Assembly (NCBI RefSeq): GCF_016907955.1
Contig: NZ_JAFBCX010000020.1
Location: forward strand, 1 to 64,000
Direction: 5' to 3'
DNA: 64,000 nucleotides
Source of the DNA: Lentzea nigeriaca
GTDB lineage: Bacteria; Actinomycetota; Actinomycetes; Mycobacteriales; Pseudonocardiaceae
Position numbers and translations under genes: made by a program. The notes beneath the pieces were generated by a model. That model ran no database searches. It was not told the origin of the DNA and was given only the letters and a program-made list of their open reading frames with translations. This document shows positions 28,804 through 36,854 of this stretch, piece by piece (positions within the stretch are counted from its first letter, which is position 1; the number at the start of each line of letters is the position of its first letter).

Positions 28804-31530
28804 ATGCCACGAGGGGAACGACCGCTGGGTCCGGAGGACACCGCGTTGCTGCGGTTCGCCGGTGACCTGCGCAGACTGCGTGACCAGGCAGGCAAACCGA
28901 GCTATCGCGAGCTGGCCAGACGGGCGAACTACTCGCCCACCGCGTTGTCCGACGCGGCGGGCGGGCGGAAGCTGCCCTCCCTGGCCCTGACGCTGGCGTT
29001 CGTCCGGGCGTGCGAGGGCGATCCCGCGCCGTGGACCAAGCGCTGGCGTGAGCTCGCGGCCGAACACGCGCTGCCATTGCAGCCTAACGCACCGTACCCG
29101 GGCGGCGAACCGTTCGGCCAGGACGACGCGAAGAGGTTCTTCGGCCGGGAGTGTCTCGTCGAACAAGTCGTGGAGTCGGTCAAGGCGCGACCGCTGACCG
29201 TTCTCGTCGGCGCCTCCGGATCGGGCCGGACCTCCCTCCTGCACGCCGGCCTCGTGCCCGCCCTCGACGACGCCGTCGTGATCACGCCGAAGGACAACGC
29301 GCTCGAGGACCTGGCCCAGGCCCTCGCCGAGATCTTCGAGAACACGACGCCGGAGCAGCTGGCCGCCGAGTTCCGGCAGGACCCCGACCACCTCCGGCTG
29401 CGCATCCGGCAGCACCGCCCCGGCCTCACCCTCCTCGTCGACGACACCGAGAAGGCGCTCGACCAGCAGGACTTCGTCACCGCCCTCACCCGCTGCCCCC
29501 ACGTCGTCGTCGCGGTCCGCGCGGACCGCCTCGAGCGCTGGCGCGCGAAGGGCCTGGGCGGCACCGAGATCGTCATCGAGCCGCTGAGCACGGACCAGCT
29601 GCGCCGCGCGATCACCGAGCCCGCCGCCAAGATCGGCGCCACCGTCGAGACCGCGGTGATCGCCAGCCTGGTCGCGGACGCGGCCAACCAGCACGCGCTG
29701 CCGTTGGTGCAGCAGGCGCTGGTGGAGACCTGGCGGCGCAAGCGCGGCATGACGCTGTCGCAGGCCGGGTTCGAGGAGGCCGGTGGCATCGAGCAGGTCG
29801 TCGCGCGGGCGGCGAACGCGTTGTTCGACACCCTCACCGACGACGAGCGGGCAGCGGTGAAGAGCGTCTTCCTGAGACTCGTCTCCCTGCAGCGCAATGG
29901 GATCGTGCACCGCAGGACCCGCAGGCTCGACCTCGACCCGCACCTGCTCGACCTGCTCGCCGGTGCCAGGCTCGTGACGCTGACCGAAGAGGGCGTCGAG
30001 CTCACCCACGACGCGGTGCTGCGCTGGCAGCGGCTCACCGGGTGGATCGACGAGGAGCGCGAGAACCTTCGCACGCACCAGCAGCTCGTCACCGCGATCG
30101 AGCTGTGGGAGGCGAGCGAGCGCGACCCGCTGGCCCTCTACCGGGGCGCGCGGCTGCGCAAGGCCAAGGATCTCGGCGAGTTCCTGACACCGCAGGAACG
30201 CCGGTTCGTCGACATCAGCGCCAAACGCGAGACCCGGCGCTCGACCGCGCTGATCGCGGTGATGGCCGTGCTCACCGCGCTCGTGCCCGGCGGCGTCGTC
30301 TACGCGTTGTCCAGCGAGCGCAAGATCACCGAGCTGCACGACAGGGAGCTCGCCAGCATGGCGATCTCCGAGTCCGCCGCGCTGATGGAGCAGCGCCGGC
30401 CGTACGCGGACAAGTACGCGCTGGTCGGCTACAAGGTCAACCCGTCGCCTGAGGCCGAGAAGATGCTGCGGCTCGCCAACGCGGTGACGCGCAGGATCCC
30501 GTTCACCGGCACGCCCGCCGACGACGCCGCCGTGCAGGTCGCGCCACGGGGTGAGCTGGCAGCGGTGACCGACGAGGACGGCACGGACCGCCTGTGGGGC
30601 CTCGACGAGGACGGCGTGGTGCGCGGCGCGCGGTTCTTCGACCATCATCGGGTCGTCAAGCTCGCCGAACACCGTGCGGTCACGCAGGACCGCACCGGCC
30701 ATCAGTACCTGTGGAACGTCAAGAGCGCCACCGACATCAGCTACCTGGCCGCGCTGCAGGACCGGTTCCGGACGCTCGACATCAGCGCGGACGGCTCGCG
30801 GATCGTCGGCAAGATCGGTGAGGTCGAGCAGGGTCTCCCGACGCCGGACGACAACGAGCCGGGCGTGCTGTACGACCTCAGCGACCCGAGGAACCCCAGG
30901 CAGCTGCCGATGCCGGTGCGCGGCGCGGGAAGCGTGGCGCTGAGCTACGACGGCCGCGAGCTCGCGACCTCGGTGTGGGACGCGGCGAAGGGCACCTCGA
31001 CCGTCGAGTTCTGGCGCATCGGCAGCACGTTCGAGCCCGCGGCGCCGCCGCTGGTGCAGCCGGTCTACGTCCGCGGTCTCACCTACAGCAGCGACGGCCG
31101 GTGGCTCGCCGTCGAGCACTCGCCTGAGGGCATCGTCCAGGTGTGGCAGCGCGTGCCCAGCGGGTCGCCGGTGCTGCGCGCGACGATCGACAGCGTGCAG
31201 CGCGCCAGCGCCCGCGTGGCGTTCTCCGACGACGGCCGCGTGGCCGTCGTGCGCGACAACATCTTCGAGGTGCAGCAGCTCTACACGTCAGGTCGTCCCG
31301 CTGACCGGCTCGTGTACGTGACGGGGCACGGTCACGACATGCAACCGGTGTACCGGCCGCAGTACGGCGACTTCCTCGTCCGCGCGGGCGGCGACAACCC
31401 GGAACTGCTGCCGTACCTCCTCGACACCGGCCGGATCATCAAGAAGATGTGTGAAAAAGACGGCGCGCGGCTCTCGGACTCCGAATGGGGTAAGAGCTTC
31501 GGCGAAGTGGAGCGCGTCGAGGTCTGCTGA
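28804..31530 (+). CDS. HTH-nSTAND1-TM-propeller protein, paralogue 3, NTPase motifs degenerate
   Basis: A 908-residue paralogue with an intact HTH (ELARRANYSPTALSDAAGGR) and domain order. The entry motif has drifted to PYPGGEPFGQDDAKRFFGRE. Walker A reads GASGSGRTSLL, with the catalytic lysine replaced by arginine (near residue 141). Walker B reads LLVDDTEKAL instead of VVDQFEE, so the acidic pair is lost, and VRADFYGH has become VRADRLERW. A membrane helix lies at about 480-502. The propeller and the terminal motif (MCEKDGARLSDSEWGKSFGE, then Cys) are kept. The gene is full length and in frame, so it looks like a functional pseudo-ATPase rather than a decaying gene. It is preceded by GGGAGG and by the shared GTGGACAATC motif. 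Confidence 0.85.
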   Translation: MPRGERPLGPEDTALLRFAGDLRRLRDQAGKPSYRELARRANYSPTALSDAAGGRKLPSLALTLAFVRACEGDPAPWTKRWRELAAEHALPLQPNAPYPGGEPFGQDDAKRFFGRECLVEQVVESVKARPLTVLVGASGSGRTSLLHAGLVPALDDAVVITPKDNALEDLAQALAEIFENTTPEQLAAEFRQDPDHLRLRIRQHRPGLTLLVDDTEKALDQQDFVTALTRCPHVVVAVRADRLERWRAKGLGGTEIVIEPLSTDQLRRAITEPAAKIGATVETAVIASLVADAANQHALPLVQQALVETWRRKRGMTLSQAGFEEAGGIEQVVARAANALFDTLTDDERAAVKSVFLRLVSLQRNGIVHRRTRRLDLDPHLLDLLAGARLVTLTEEGVELTHDAVLRWQRLTGWIDEERENLRTHQQLVTAIELWEASERDPLALYRGARLRKAKDLGEFLTPQERRFVDISAKRETRRSTALIAVMAVLTALVPGGVVYALSSERKITELHDRELASMAISESAALMEQRRPYADKYALVGYKVNPSPEAEKMLRLANAVTRRIPFTGTPADDAAVQVAPRGELAAVTDEDGTDRLWGLDEDGVVRGARFFDHHRVVKLAEHRAVTQDRTGHQYLWNVKSATDISYLAALQDRFRTLDISADGSRIVGKIGEVEQGLPTPDDNEPGVLYDLSDPRNPRQLPMPVRGAGSVALSYDGRELATSVWDAAKGTSTVEFWRIGSTFEPAAPPLVQPVYVRGLTYSSDGRWLAVEHSPEGIVQVWQRVPSGSPVLRATIDSVQRASARVAFSDDGRVAVVRDNIFEVQQLYTSGRPADRLVYVTGHGHDMQPVYRPQYGDFLVRAGGDNPELLPYLLDTGRIIKKMCEKDGARLSDSEWGKSFGEVERVEVC

Positions 31531-31611
31531 AGCGCGGCGATGTGTGGGAAACAACCCGGAGTTGGGCAAGCACGCATTGTGAAGGCGAGATCCACTCTCT
31601 AGGGTGACCGA

Positions 31612-32355
31612 GTGCGTGCGTTCACAAGGGGACTTCTCGGCATCGCCGGGTTCCTCGTGCTCTGGGAGCTCTTAGGACGCTCTCCCCTCCTCCCTGCACA
31701 CGCGCTTCCGCCACCGTCCGTCGTGTTCGGTGAGCTCGTCACGCAACTGACCTCGCCGAGCTTCATCAGTCATGTCGTGGCAACGGTCCTGGCACTTCTG
31801 ATCGCCATCGTGATCGCGATCGCCATCGCGGTGCCGAGTGGACTCGTCCTCGGCAGCGTCCCCGCCGTACGGCACGGGACGCGCGCGGTCATCGAGTTCC
31901 TGCGCCCGATCCCTTCTGTGGCACTGATTCCGCTCGCGCTGGTGATGCTGGGCTTCGGCCCGGAAACGAAGATCACGCTGGCCGTCTACGCGGCACTGTG
32001 GCCGATCCTCTTCAACACCATTTACGCGCTGGACGAACTGGACCCGCTACTCGTCGACACGGCAAGGGTTTTCGGCACCGGCCGGCTGGGCGTGCTGTTC
32101 CTCGTGGCCCTGCCCAGCGCGCTGCCGTTCGTCCTCACCGGAATCAGGCTCGCGGCGACGACGGCGTTGATCGTGATGGTGAGCGTGGAGCTCATGGCGG
32201 GCAGCCAGATCGGCATCGGCTACTTCATCATGGAGGCCCGCAGCGGGCCGGGCCGGATGGACCAGGTGCTGGTCGGCACCGTGGTCGCGGGCGCGATCGG
32301 CGTCCTGCTCAACAACGGCCTGGAACGCGTCCGCCGCCGGTGGGTGGCCTGGTGA
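31612..32355 (+). CDS. ABC transporter permease, nitrate/sulfonate/taurine class (first)
   Basis: A 247-residue inner-membrane permease with about six helices. The conserved cytoplasmic loop that contacts the ATPase is visible as ELDPLLVDTARVFGTGRLGV, followed by LPSALPFVLTGIRLAATTAL. It pairs with the next permease as a heterodimer. TAGGGT at 31600-31605 is six bases from the GTG start, a leaderless pattern. The stop overlaps the start of the second permease. Confidence 0.9.
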   Translation: MRAFTRGLLGIAGFLVLWELLGRSPLLPAHALPPPSVVFGELVTQLTSPSFISHVVATVLALLIAIVIAIAIAVPSGLVLGSVPAVRHGTRAVIEFLRPIPSVALIPLALVMLGFGPETKITLAVYAALWPILFNTIYALDELDPLLVDTARVFGTGRLGVLFLVALPSALPFVLTGIRLAATTALIVMVSVELMAGSQIGIGYFIMEARSGPGRMDQVLVGTVVAGAIGVLLNNGLERVRRRWVAW

Positions 32356-33119
32356 CCAAGTTCCTGCAGCGGTGGACCGTGTTCGCCGGTCTGGTCGTCG
32401 TGTGGCAAGTGCTCGGCTGGCTCGCGGACGACCCGTTCTTCCCGCCGCCGTCGAAGATCGTCGTCGCGGCCTGGGAGTGGTGGGTGCTGGAGCCCGCGAA
32501 CTTCACCGGCCACGTCGTGCCGTCGGTGGTGCGGCTGCTGTCGGGCTGGGTGATCGCCAGCGTGATCGGCGTGTCGCTCGGGCTCCTGCTCGGCCGTTCC
32601 GACCGGGCGATGGAGTACGCGAACCCGCTGCTCGTGTTCCTGCGCTCGATCCCGCCGCCCGCGCTGGTGCCGGTGTTCCTGTTGCTGTTCAAGGCGGGTA
32701 CGTCGATGCAGCTCGCGACCATCGTCTTCGGTGTCGTGTGGCCGGTGCTGCTCAACAGCGTGGACGGTGCCCGTTCCGTCGACGTGACCAAAGTGGACAC
32801 TTCGGCGGTCTTCCGGATCCCGCGCTGGCAATGGGTTCTCGGCGTGGTCCTGCCCGCGGCCTCGCCCAAGATCTTCGCCGGGCTGCGGGTCTCGTTGTCG
32901 CTCTCGCTGGTGCTGATGGTGATTTCCGAGCTCGTGGGCACGGACAACGGCATCGGCTCGCAACTCATGCAGGCACAGCGCGAGTTCGACTACACGCGCA
33001 TGTGGGCCGGGATCGTCCTGCTGGGCGTGCTCGGCTACGGACTCAACACCGCGCTGCTGGCGGTGGAACGCAGGGTGTTGGCGTGGCAACCGAGGAGTCG
33101 TGATGAGCAACATGCTTGA
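32352..33119 (+). CDS. ABC transporter permease, nitrate/sulfonate/taurine class (second)
   Basis: A 255-residue permease with FLRSIPPPALVPVFLLLFKA and the coupling loop DVTKVDTSAVFRIPRWQWVL, then VLPAASPKIFAGLRVSLSLS. GTG at 32352 overlaps the stop of the first permease. The open frame reaches back to 31998 but upstream starts are buried in that gene. Two different permeases in one importer suggest a heterodimeric channel. The substrate is not identified by sequence. Confidence 0.9.
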   Translation: MTKFLQRWTVFAGLVVVWQVLGWLADDPFFPPPSKIVVAAWEWWVLEPANFTGHVVPSVVRLLSGWVIASVIGVSLGLLLGRSDRAMEYANPLLVFLRSIPPPALVPVFLLLFKAGTSMQLATIVFGVVWPVLLNSVDGARSVDVTKVDTSAVFRIPRWQWVLGVVLPAASPKIFAGLRVSLSLSLVLMVISELVGTDNGIGSQLMQAQREFDYTRMWAGIVLLGVLGYGLNTALLAVERRVLAWQPRSRDEQHA

Positions 33120-33900
33120 GGTGGCCGACCTAGGCCACACCTACGGTGACCACGAGGCCATCGGTGGCCTGTCGTTCACCGTGCGCGCCGGTGAGCTGGT
33201 GTGCGTGGTCGGACCGTCGGGGTGCGGCAAGTCGACGCTGCTGCGCACCATCTCGGGACTCGTCGCGCCGTCGCGCGGTGACGTGTCCCTGCACGGCTCG
33301 CATCTCGCCGTGGTGTTCCAGGACTACTCCCGCTCGCTGTTCCCGTGGCTGAGCGTCCAGGGCAACGTGGAGTTCCCGCTGCGGTCGCTGCCGCGCGCGG
33401 AACGCCGTGCGCGGGCCGCGGAGGCGCTGGAGTGGGTCGGTCTCGGCGGGGCCGCTCGCAAGCGGCCGTGGCAGCTCTCCGGTGGCATGCAGCAGCGTGT
33501 GGCGATCGCGCGCGCTCTGGCCTACCGGCCTTCGTTGTTGTTGATGGACGAGCCGTTCGCCTCGGTGGACGCGCAGACCCGGTTCGAGCTGGAGGACCTG
33601 TTGCTTCGCGTGCGTCGTGAGCACGACACGACCGTTCTGGTGGTCACGCACGACATCGACGAGTCGGTGTACCTGGGGGACCGCATCCTGGTGCTCTCGG
33701 GCTCACCCGCGCGGCTGGTGGCGGACCTGGAGGTGCCGTTGCCCGCCGAGCGCGACCAGGTGACGACGCGGACCGACGAGGCGTTCGTCGAACTGCGGTC
33801 GAAGGTGGCGCGCCTGCTCAACGTCGGCAAGCCCGCGCTGGACGTGGAGAAGTGGGCCGCTGCCGAGCGCGAGTCGCTGAGCGAGACCGTCTCGTCCTGA
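33103..33900 (+). CDS. ABC transporter ATP-binding protein, nitrate/sulfonate/taurine class
   Basis: A 265-residue ATPase. Walker A is [11 protein letters not shown] near residue 37, the Q-loop is [14 protein letters not shown], the signature is [16 protein letters not shown] near 127, Walker B is [12 protein letters not shown], and the switch is [12 protein letters not shown] at 33103 is preferred to GTG at 33100 because GAGGAG at 33092-33097 is five bases upstream. It overlaps the end of the second permease by 17 bases. The cognate binding protein is probably the lipoprotein at 36855-37865. Confidence 0.93.
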   Translation: MSNMLEVADLGHTYGDHEAIGGLSFTVRAGELVCVVGPSGCGKSTLLRTISGLVAPSRGDVSLHGSHLAVVFQDYSRSLFPWLSVQGNVEFPLRSLPRAERRARAAEALEWVGLGGAARKRPWQLSGGMQQRVAIARALAYRPSLLLMDEPFASVDAQTRFELEDLLLRVRREHDTTVLVVTHDIDESVYLGDRILVLSGSPARLVADLEVPLPAERDQVTTRTDEAFVELRSKVARLLNVGKPALDVEKWAAAERESLSETVSS

Positions 33901-33907
33901 ACTCCGG

Positions 33908-34318
33908 ATGATCGACTGGAACCTGTTCCTCGTCGTCGACGCGGAACCCGCCGAGGTGTCGGGCGGACGGGACCGGGTGGTGCTGCTGGAAGGTCGGCGG
34001 CTGCTCGCGTTGCCGGACAACGGTTACCAGCTGTTGCTGGCGTGGGTGGCCGGTCCGCGCCGGGTCGTGCGCACGCCCGCGCCGATCCACCCAGACCAGG
34101 ACGTCATCGACACGTTCGTCAACTCGTACCTGGTGGAAGCCGGGGTGCCGCCACGGCCACGCGGGTTCGCGTGGTACCTGGACCTGCCGGTCGGAACCAC
34201 GCCGTCCGACGTCTGGCACGCGGTCGACACGGACGGGGCGCACCGTTCCCCGGTGGATCTGCTGCGCGTCCGCGAGGCGATGGAACGAGGAGTGGCCGCG
34301 CTCTACGACGTGGCCTGA
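33908..34318 (+). CDS. Conserved hypothetical protein, 136 residues
   Basis: The protein starts IDWNLFLVVDAEPAEVSGGR, seven bases after the ABC ATPase stop, and ends ALYDVA. It is soluble, mixed alpha/beta, without signal peptide or recognised motif. High GC at third positions and the tight spacing behind the transporter support a real gene in the same operon. A strong terminator follows 15 bases later. Function unknown; a small accessory factor for the importer is possible. Confidence 0.7.
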   Translation: MIDWNLFLVVDAEPAEVSGGRDRVVLLEGRRLLALPDNGYQLLLAWVAGPRRVVRTPAPIHPDQDVIDTFVNSYLVEAGVPPRPRGFAWYLDLPVGTTPSDVWHAVDTDGAHRSPVDLLRVREAMERGVAALYDVA

Positions 34319-34333
34319 CACAAGCGGCTACAA

Positions 34334-34376
34334 ACAGTTCAGCCCCCGGACTGGCACGGTCCGGGGGCTGAACTGT
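34334..34376. terminator. Bidirectional terminator
   Basis: An 18-bp perfect stem (arm ACAGTTCAGCCCCCGGAC at 34334-34351, complement at 34359-34376) with a seven-base loop lies between convergent genes: the ABC transporter operon on the plus strand and the IniB-like gene on the minus strand. It can serve both directions. Confidence 0.88.
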
Positions 34377-34468
34377 CAGTCGTGGGGGAGGCAGGCACCC
34401 GCGCTCGGGGGCAGAGCCGAGCACCCGCCTTCCGTCCCCCCGGACTACTGCTCGAGAAGAGCAGTGGA

Positions 34469-35335
34469 TCAGATGTGGAGGTCCAGGTGGCTGTTGTTGT
34501 CCACGCCACCGTGGAGCAGGTCGAGGTCGCCGACCTTCACGTCGCTGATGACCTGGCCGAGCTCGTGGTGCACGTCGCCGACCTGCGCGACGTTGTGCAC
34601 GGCGTTGTCGGTCACGTGCACGGCGCTGTCGGTCACGTGGTTGACGTCGACGACGTCCGCCGTGTTGAGGACGTTCTTGACCAGCGCGTCGGTGTGGAGG
34701 TCCTGGACGACGGCGTCGGTGTGGAGGTCCTTGACCAGCGCGTCGGCCGTGTGGTGGACGCCCTGGACGTCGACCAGGTCGGTGACCTTGGCGACGTTGT
34801 CCGTCGCGACGTCGGTGACGTTGGAAACGAGGTTGGTCGCCTGCGGAACGGTGGAGACCGCGGTGTCGAGGGTGCCCGACACGTCGCCGAGGCCGGAGAA
34901 GTCCGAGACCAGCGCGGTGATGGCCGACGGGGTGGCGATGTCGGTGACGCCGGTGACGCCCTCGACGTTGCCCGCGATCTGCAGCAGGCTGTCGACGGCG
35001 GGCAGCTCGGTGCCGCCGAGGATGCCCTCGACGCCCTCGACGCCCTCGACGTTCGGGACGGAGGCGGCGTCGAGCACGAGCGGCAGGATGTCCTGCACGT
35101 CGGCCGCGGTGATGTCGCTCAGGCCGGCGGCCTCGAGGCAGCCCAGCGGGTCCTGTTGGAACGCCTCACGGGCGTCCAGGTCGGTCAGCAGGCTCAGGGT
35201 GAAGTCGTGCAGCGTGGTCGGCTCCGCCGTCTGCACGGTGGTACCACCGGTCTGCACGGTCGTGTCACCGGTCTGCACGGTGGTCTGGCCGGTCTGCACC
35301 GTGGTGGGCTCGGCGGCGGGCGTGGTCTGCTGCAT
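34469..35335 (-). CDS. IniB N-terminal domain protein with repeats
   Basis: A 288-residue protein. Residues 1-40 carry four copies of TTVQTG. An IniB-type N-terminal domain follows (LHDFTLSLLTDLDAREAFQQ, then DPLGCLEAAGLSDITAADVQ). The remaining 190 residues are a repetitive Val-Asp-His-rich region with units like ALVKDLHTDAVVQDLHTD and VHVTDNAVHNV. ATG at 35335 is chosen because AGGAG lies ten bases upstream; the frame extends further but without that support. There is no signal peptide. IniB is part of the mycobacterial isoniazid-induced envelope-stress operon; here iniA and iniC are not adjacent. Function unknown; an envelope-stress role is inference. Confidence 0.78.
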   Translation of the reverse strand: MQQTTPAAEPTTVQTGQTTVQTGDTTVQTGGTTVQTAEPTTLHDFTLSLLTDLDAREAFQQDPLGCLEAAGLSDITAADVQDILPLVLDAASVPNVEGVEGVEGILGGTELPAVDSLLQIAGNVEGVTGVTDIATPSAITALVSDFSGLGDVSGTLDTAVSTVPQATNLVSNVTDVATDNVAKVTDLVDVQGVHHTADALVKDLHTDAVVQDLHTDALVKNVLNTADVVDVNHVTDSAVHVTDNAVHNVAQVGDVHHELGQVISDVKVGDLDLLHGGVDNNSHLDLHI

Positions 35336-35444
35336 GGGACTCAAGCTCCTGTAGCTGAATCGGGGGATGTCGTGTTGCACCGTATGGATGATCGACATCC
35401 CCCGGCATCGGGAGTTGGCCCCAGATCGTGACGAAAGCAGGCCC

Positions 35445-35498
35445 TTAGGGGGTCGGTCTCACTCGTTAGGGGAGCCCGGGGAGTCACCCTATAGGGGG
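35445..35498 (-). promoter_or_regulatory. Three TAGGGG repeats upstream of the IniB-like gene
   Basis: TTAGGGGG (35445-35452), TTAGGGGA (35466-35473) and ATAGGGGG (35491-35498) are direct repeats spaced 21 and 25 bases apart. The last is part of the palindrome CCCTATAGGG. They lie 110-163 bases upstream of the IniB-like start and just after the pobA stop, the right place for activator or repressor sites. No regulator is assigned. Confidence 0.5.
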
Positions 35499-35509
35499 AG
35501 ATTGTGCCC

Positions 35510-36679
35510 TCAGGGGCCGACGTAGTTCTCCGCGAAGGTCGCGCGGTACGCGGGCGACTCGGCCAGGTGCTCCAGTCGTGCTTGCGCCAAGCGTCCGAAG
35601 AACGGGGAGCTCACGTCGGTGTGGATCATGTTCACCATCCACTGCGAGAACTCCTGAGCCCGCCAGACCCTGCGCAGGCAGTCGTCGGAGTAGGTCTTGA
35701 GACCGGTCTCCGAACCGGTCGCGTAGAAGTCCGTCAGCGCACGTGAGAGCGTTGCGGCGTCGTTCATCGCGAGGTTCATGCCCTTGGCGCCGACCGGCGT
35801 GATGATGTGGGCTGCGTCACCCAGCAGGTACAGCCGGCCGTACGACATGGGCTCCACGACGTGGCTGCGCATGTCGAGGATCCGCTTTTCGATGATTTTG
35901 CCTTCGGTTAACGACCACGTTGAACCATGAAGTGCCAACCGCTTGTGCAACGCCTCCCACACCTGTTCGTCGGACCAATCCGATGCTTTGGTTCCGACGG
36001 GTACCTGGAGGTAGAAGCGAGAAATGGTCGGCGACCGCAACATGTGTCCGGCGAAACCATCCTCGTGCAATGCATAAATGACGGCTTTAGTGGACGGAGG
36101 TGCCTCGGCAAGAATCGTCAGCCACTCGATCCCGTGCTGATGTGTGAATTCCGTCAGCACTCCCTCGGGAATGGATGGCCGACACACACCGTGGAATCCG
36201 TCACACCCGGCGACGAAGTCGGACGTGACGGTCGAGCGGACCCCATCCTCGCTGGTCCAGCTCACGGACGGCCGAGACGACGTGAGGTCTCGCAACTCCA
36301 CGCCGCTGACGGAGAACCGGATGTCACCACCGGCGTCGAGGAATGCCGCGATGAGGTCTTTGACCACTTCCTGCTGCGGGTAGACGTAGTGGTTGCGGCC
36401 TCCGTACAGATCGCTGTACGCCACCTGGAACGCCTGTCCGTTCACGCGGAATTCACACGTTCCGTGACGGTCTGCTTCCATCAGCAAACGATCGGCGAGT
36501 CCGAACGACTCGAGCATGGTTACGGAGCGATGTTCCAGGACTCCCGCCCGTGGCCGGGTTTCCACGTCACCACGACTGGCTTTTTCGAGCACGACGCAGT
36601 CGATACCTGACTGCTGGATCAGGTTTGCCAAGGTCAGACCGGCCGGCCCGGCGCCGACAACGGTCACAGCGCGCTTCAA
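35510..36679 (-). CDS. pobA: 4-hydroxybenzoate 3-monooxygenase
   Basis: A 389-residue class A flavoprotein monooxygenase that hydroxylates 4-hydroxybenzoate to protocatechuate with NAD(P)H and oxygen. VVGAGPAGLTLANLI (residues 7-21) is the FAD fold, VAGCDGFHGVCR is the DG motif, and LLGDAAHIITPVGAKGMNLA is the second FAD motif. The length matches the family. TTG at 36679 is chosen because AGGAG lies eight bases upstream and the frame then starts at the FAD strand; an ATG at 36760 would add 27 unlikely residues. No protocatechuate pathway genes are nearby. Confidence 0.88.
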   Translation of the reverse strand: MKRAVTVVGAGPAGLTLANLIQQSGIDCVVLEKASRGDVETRPRAGVLEHRSVTMLESFGLADRLLMEADRHGTCEFRVNGQAFQVAYSDLYGGRNHYVYPQQEVVKDLIAAFLDAGGDIRFSVSGVELRDLTSSRPSVSWTSEDGVRSTVTSDFVAGCDGFHGVCRPSIPEGVLTEFTHQHGIEWLTILAEAPPSTKAVIYALHEDGFAGHMLRSPTISRFYLQVPVGTKASDWSDEQVWEALHKRLALHGSTWSLTEGKIIEKRILDMRSHVVEPMSYGRLYLLGDAAHIITPVGAKGMNLAMNDAATLSRALTDFYATGSETGLKTYSDDCLRRVWRAQEFSQWMVNMIHTDVSSPFFGRLAQARLEHLAESPAYRATFAENYVGP

Positions 36680-36723
36680 CTGGGGTTCTCCTAGCCCTAG
36701 ACCTGCTGTGCTTAGATGCTCAC

Positions 36724-36804
36724 CGCAGGTAGTGGACTGGAACCTGCGTGTGTCGGTCAACTGGGGTCTTTTGGAGCAGCATCATTACTCTGAGTGGTTG
36801 ACCG
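36724..36804. promoter_or_regulatory. Divergent control region between pobA and the binding-protein gene
   Basis: Two dyads lie between the divergent starts. CGCAGGT (36724-36730) and ACCTGCG (36742-36748) are eleven bases apart. CGGTCAAC (36754-36761) and GTTGACCG (36797-36804) are 35 bases apart. Spaced dyads are typical of IclR, LysR or GntR regulators, and PobR-type regulators control pobA in other bacteria. No regulator gene is adjacent. Confidence 0.5.
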
Positions 36805-36854
36805 TCGCGCATTCCCCGCAACGACGACACCGCTCCGACAGGAGAGTGCTCCCG

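Noticed and set aside
34382-35431. Plus-strand 349-codon frame opposite the IniB-like gene
   Set aside because: The minus frame has the IniB N-terminal domain and a ribosome binding site; the plus frame is Val/Asp-rich by mirror of the repeats.
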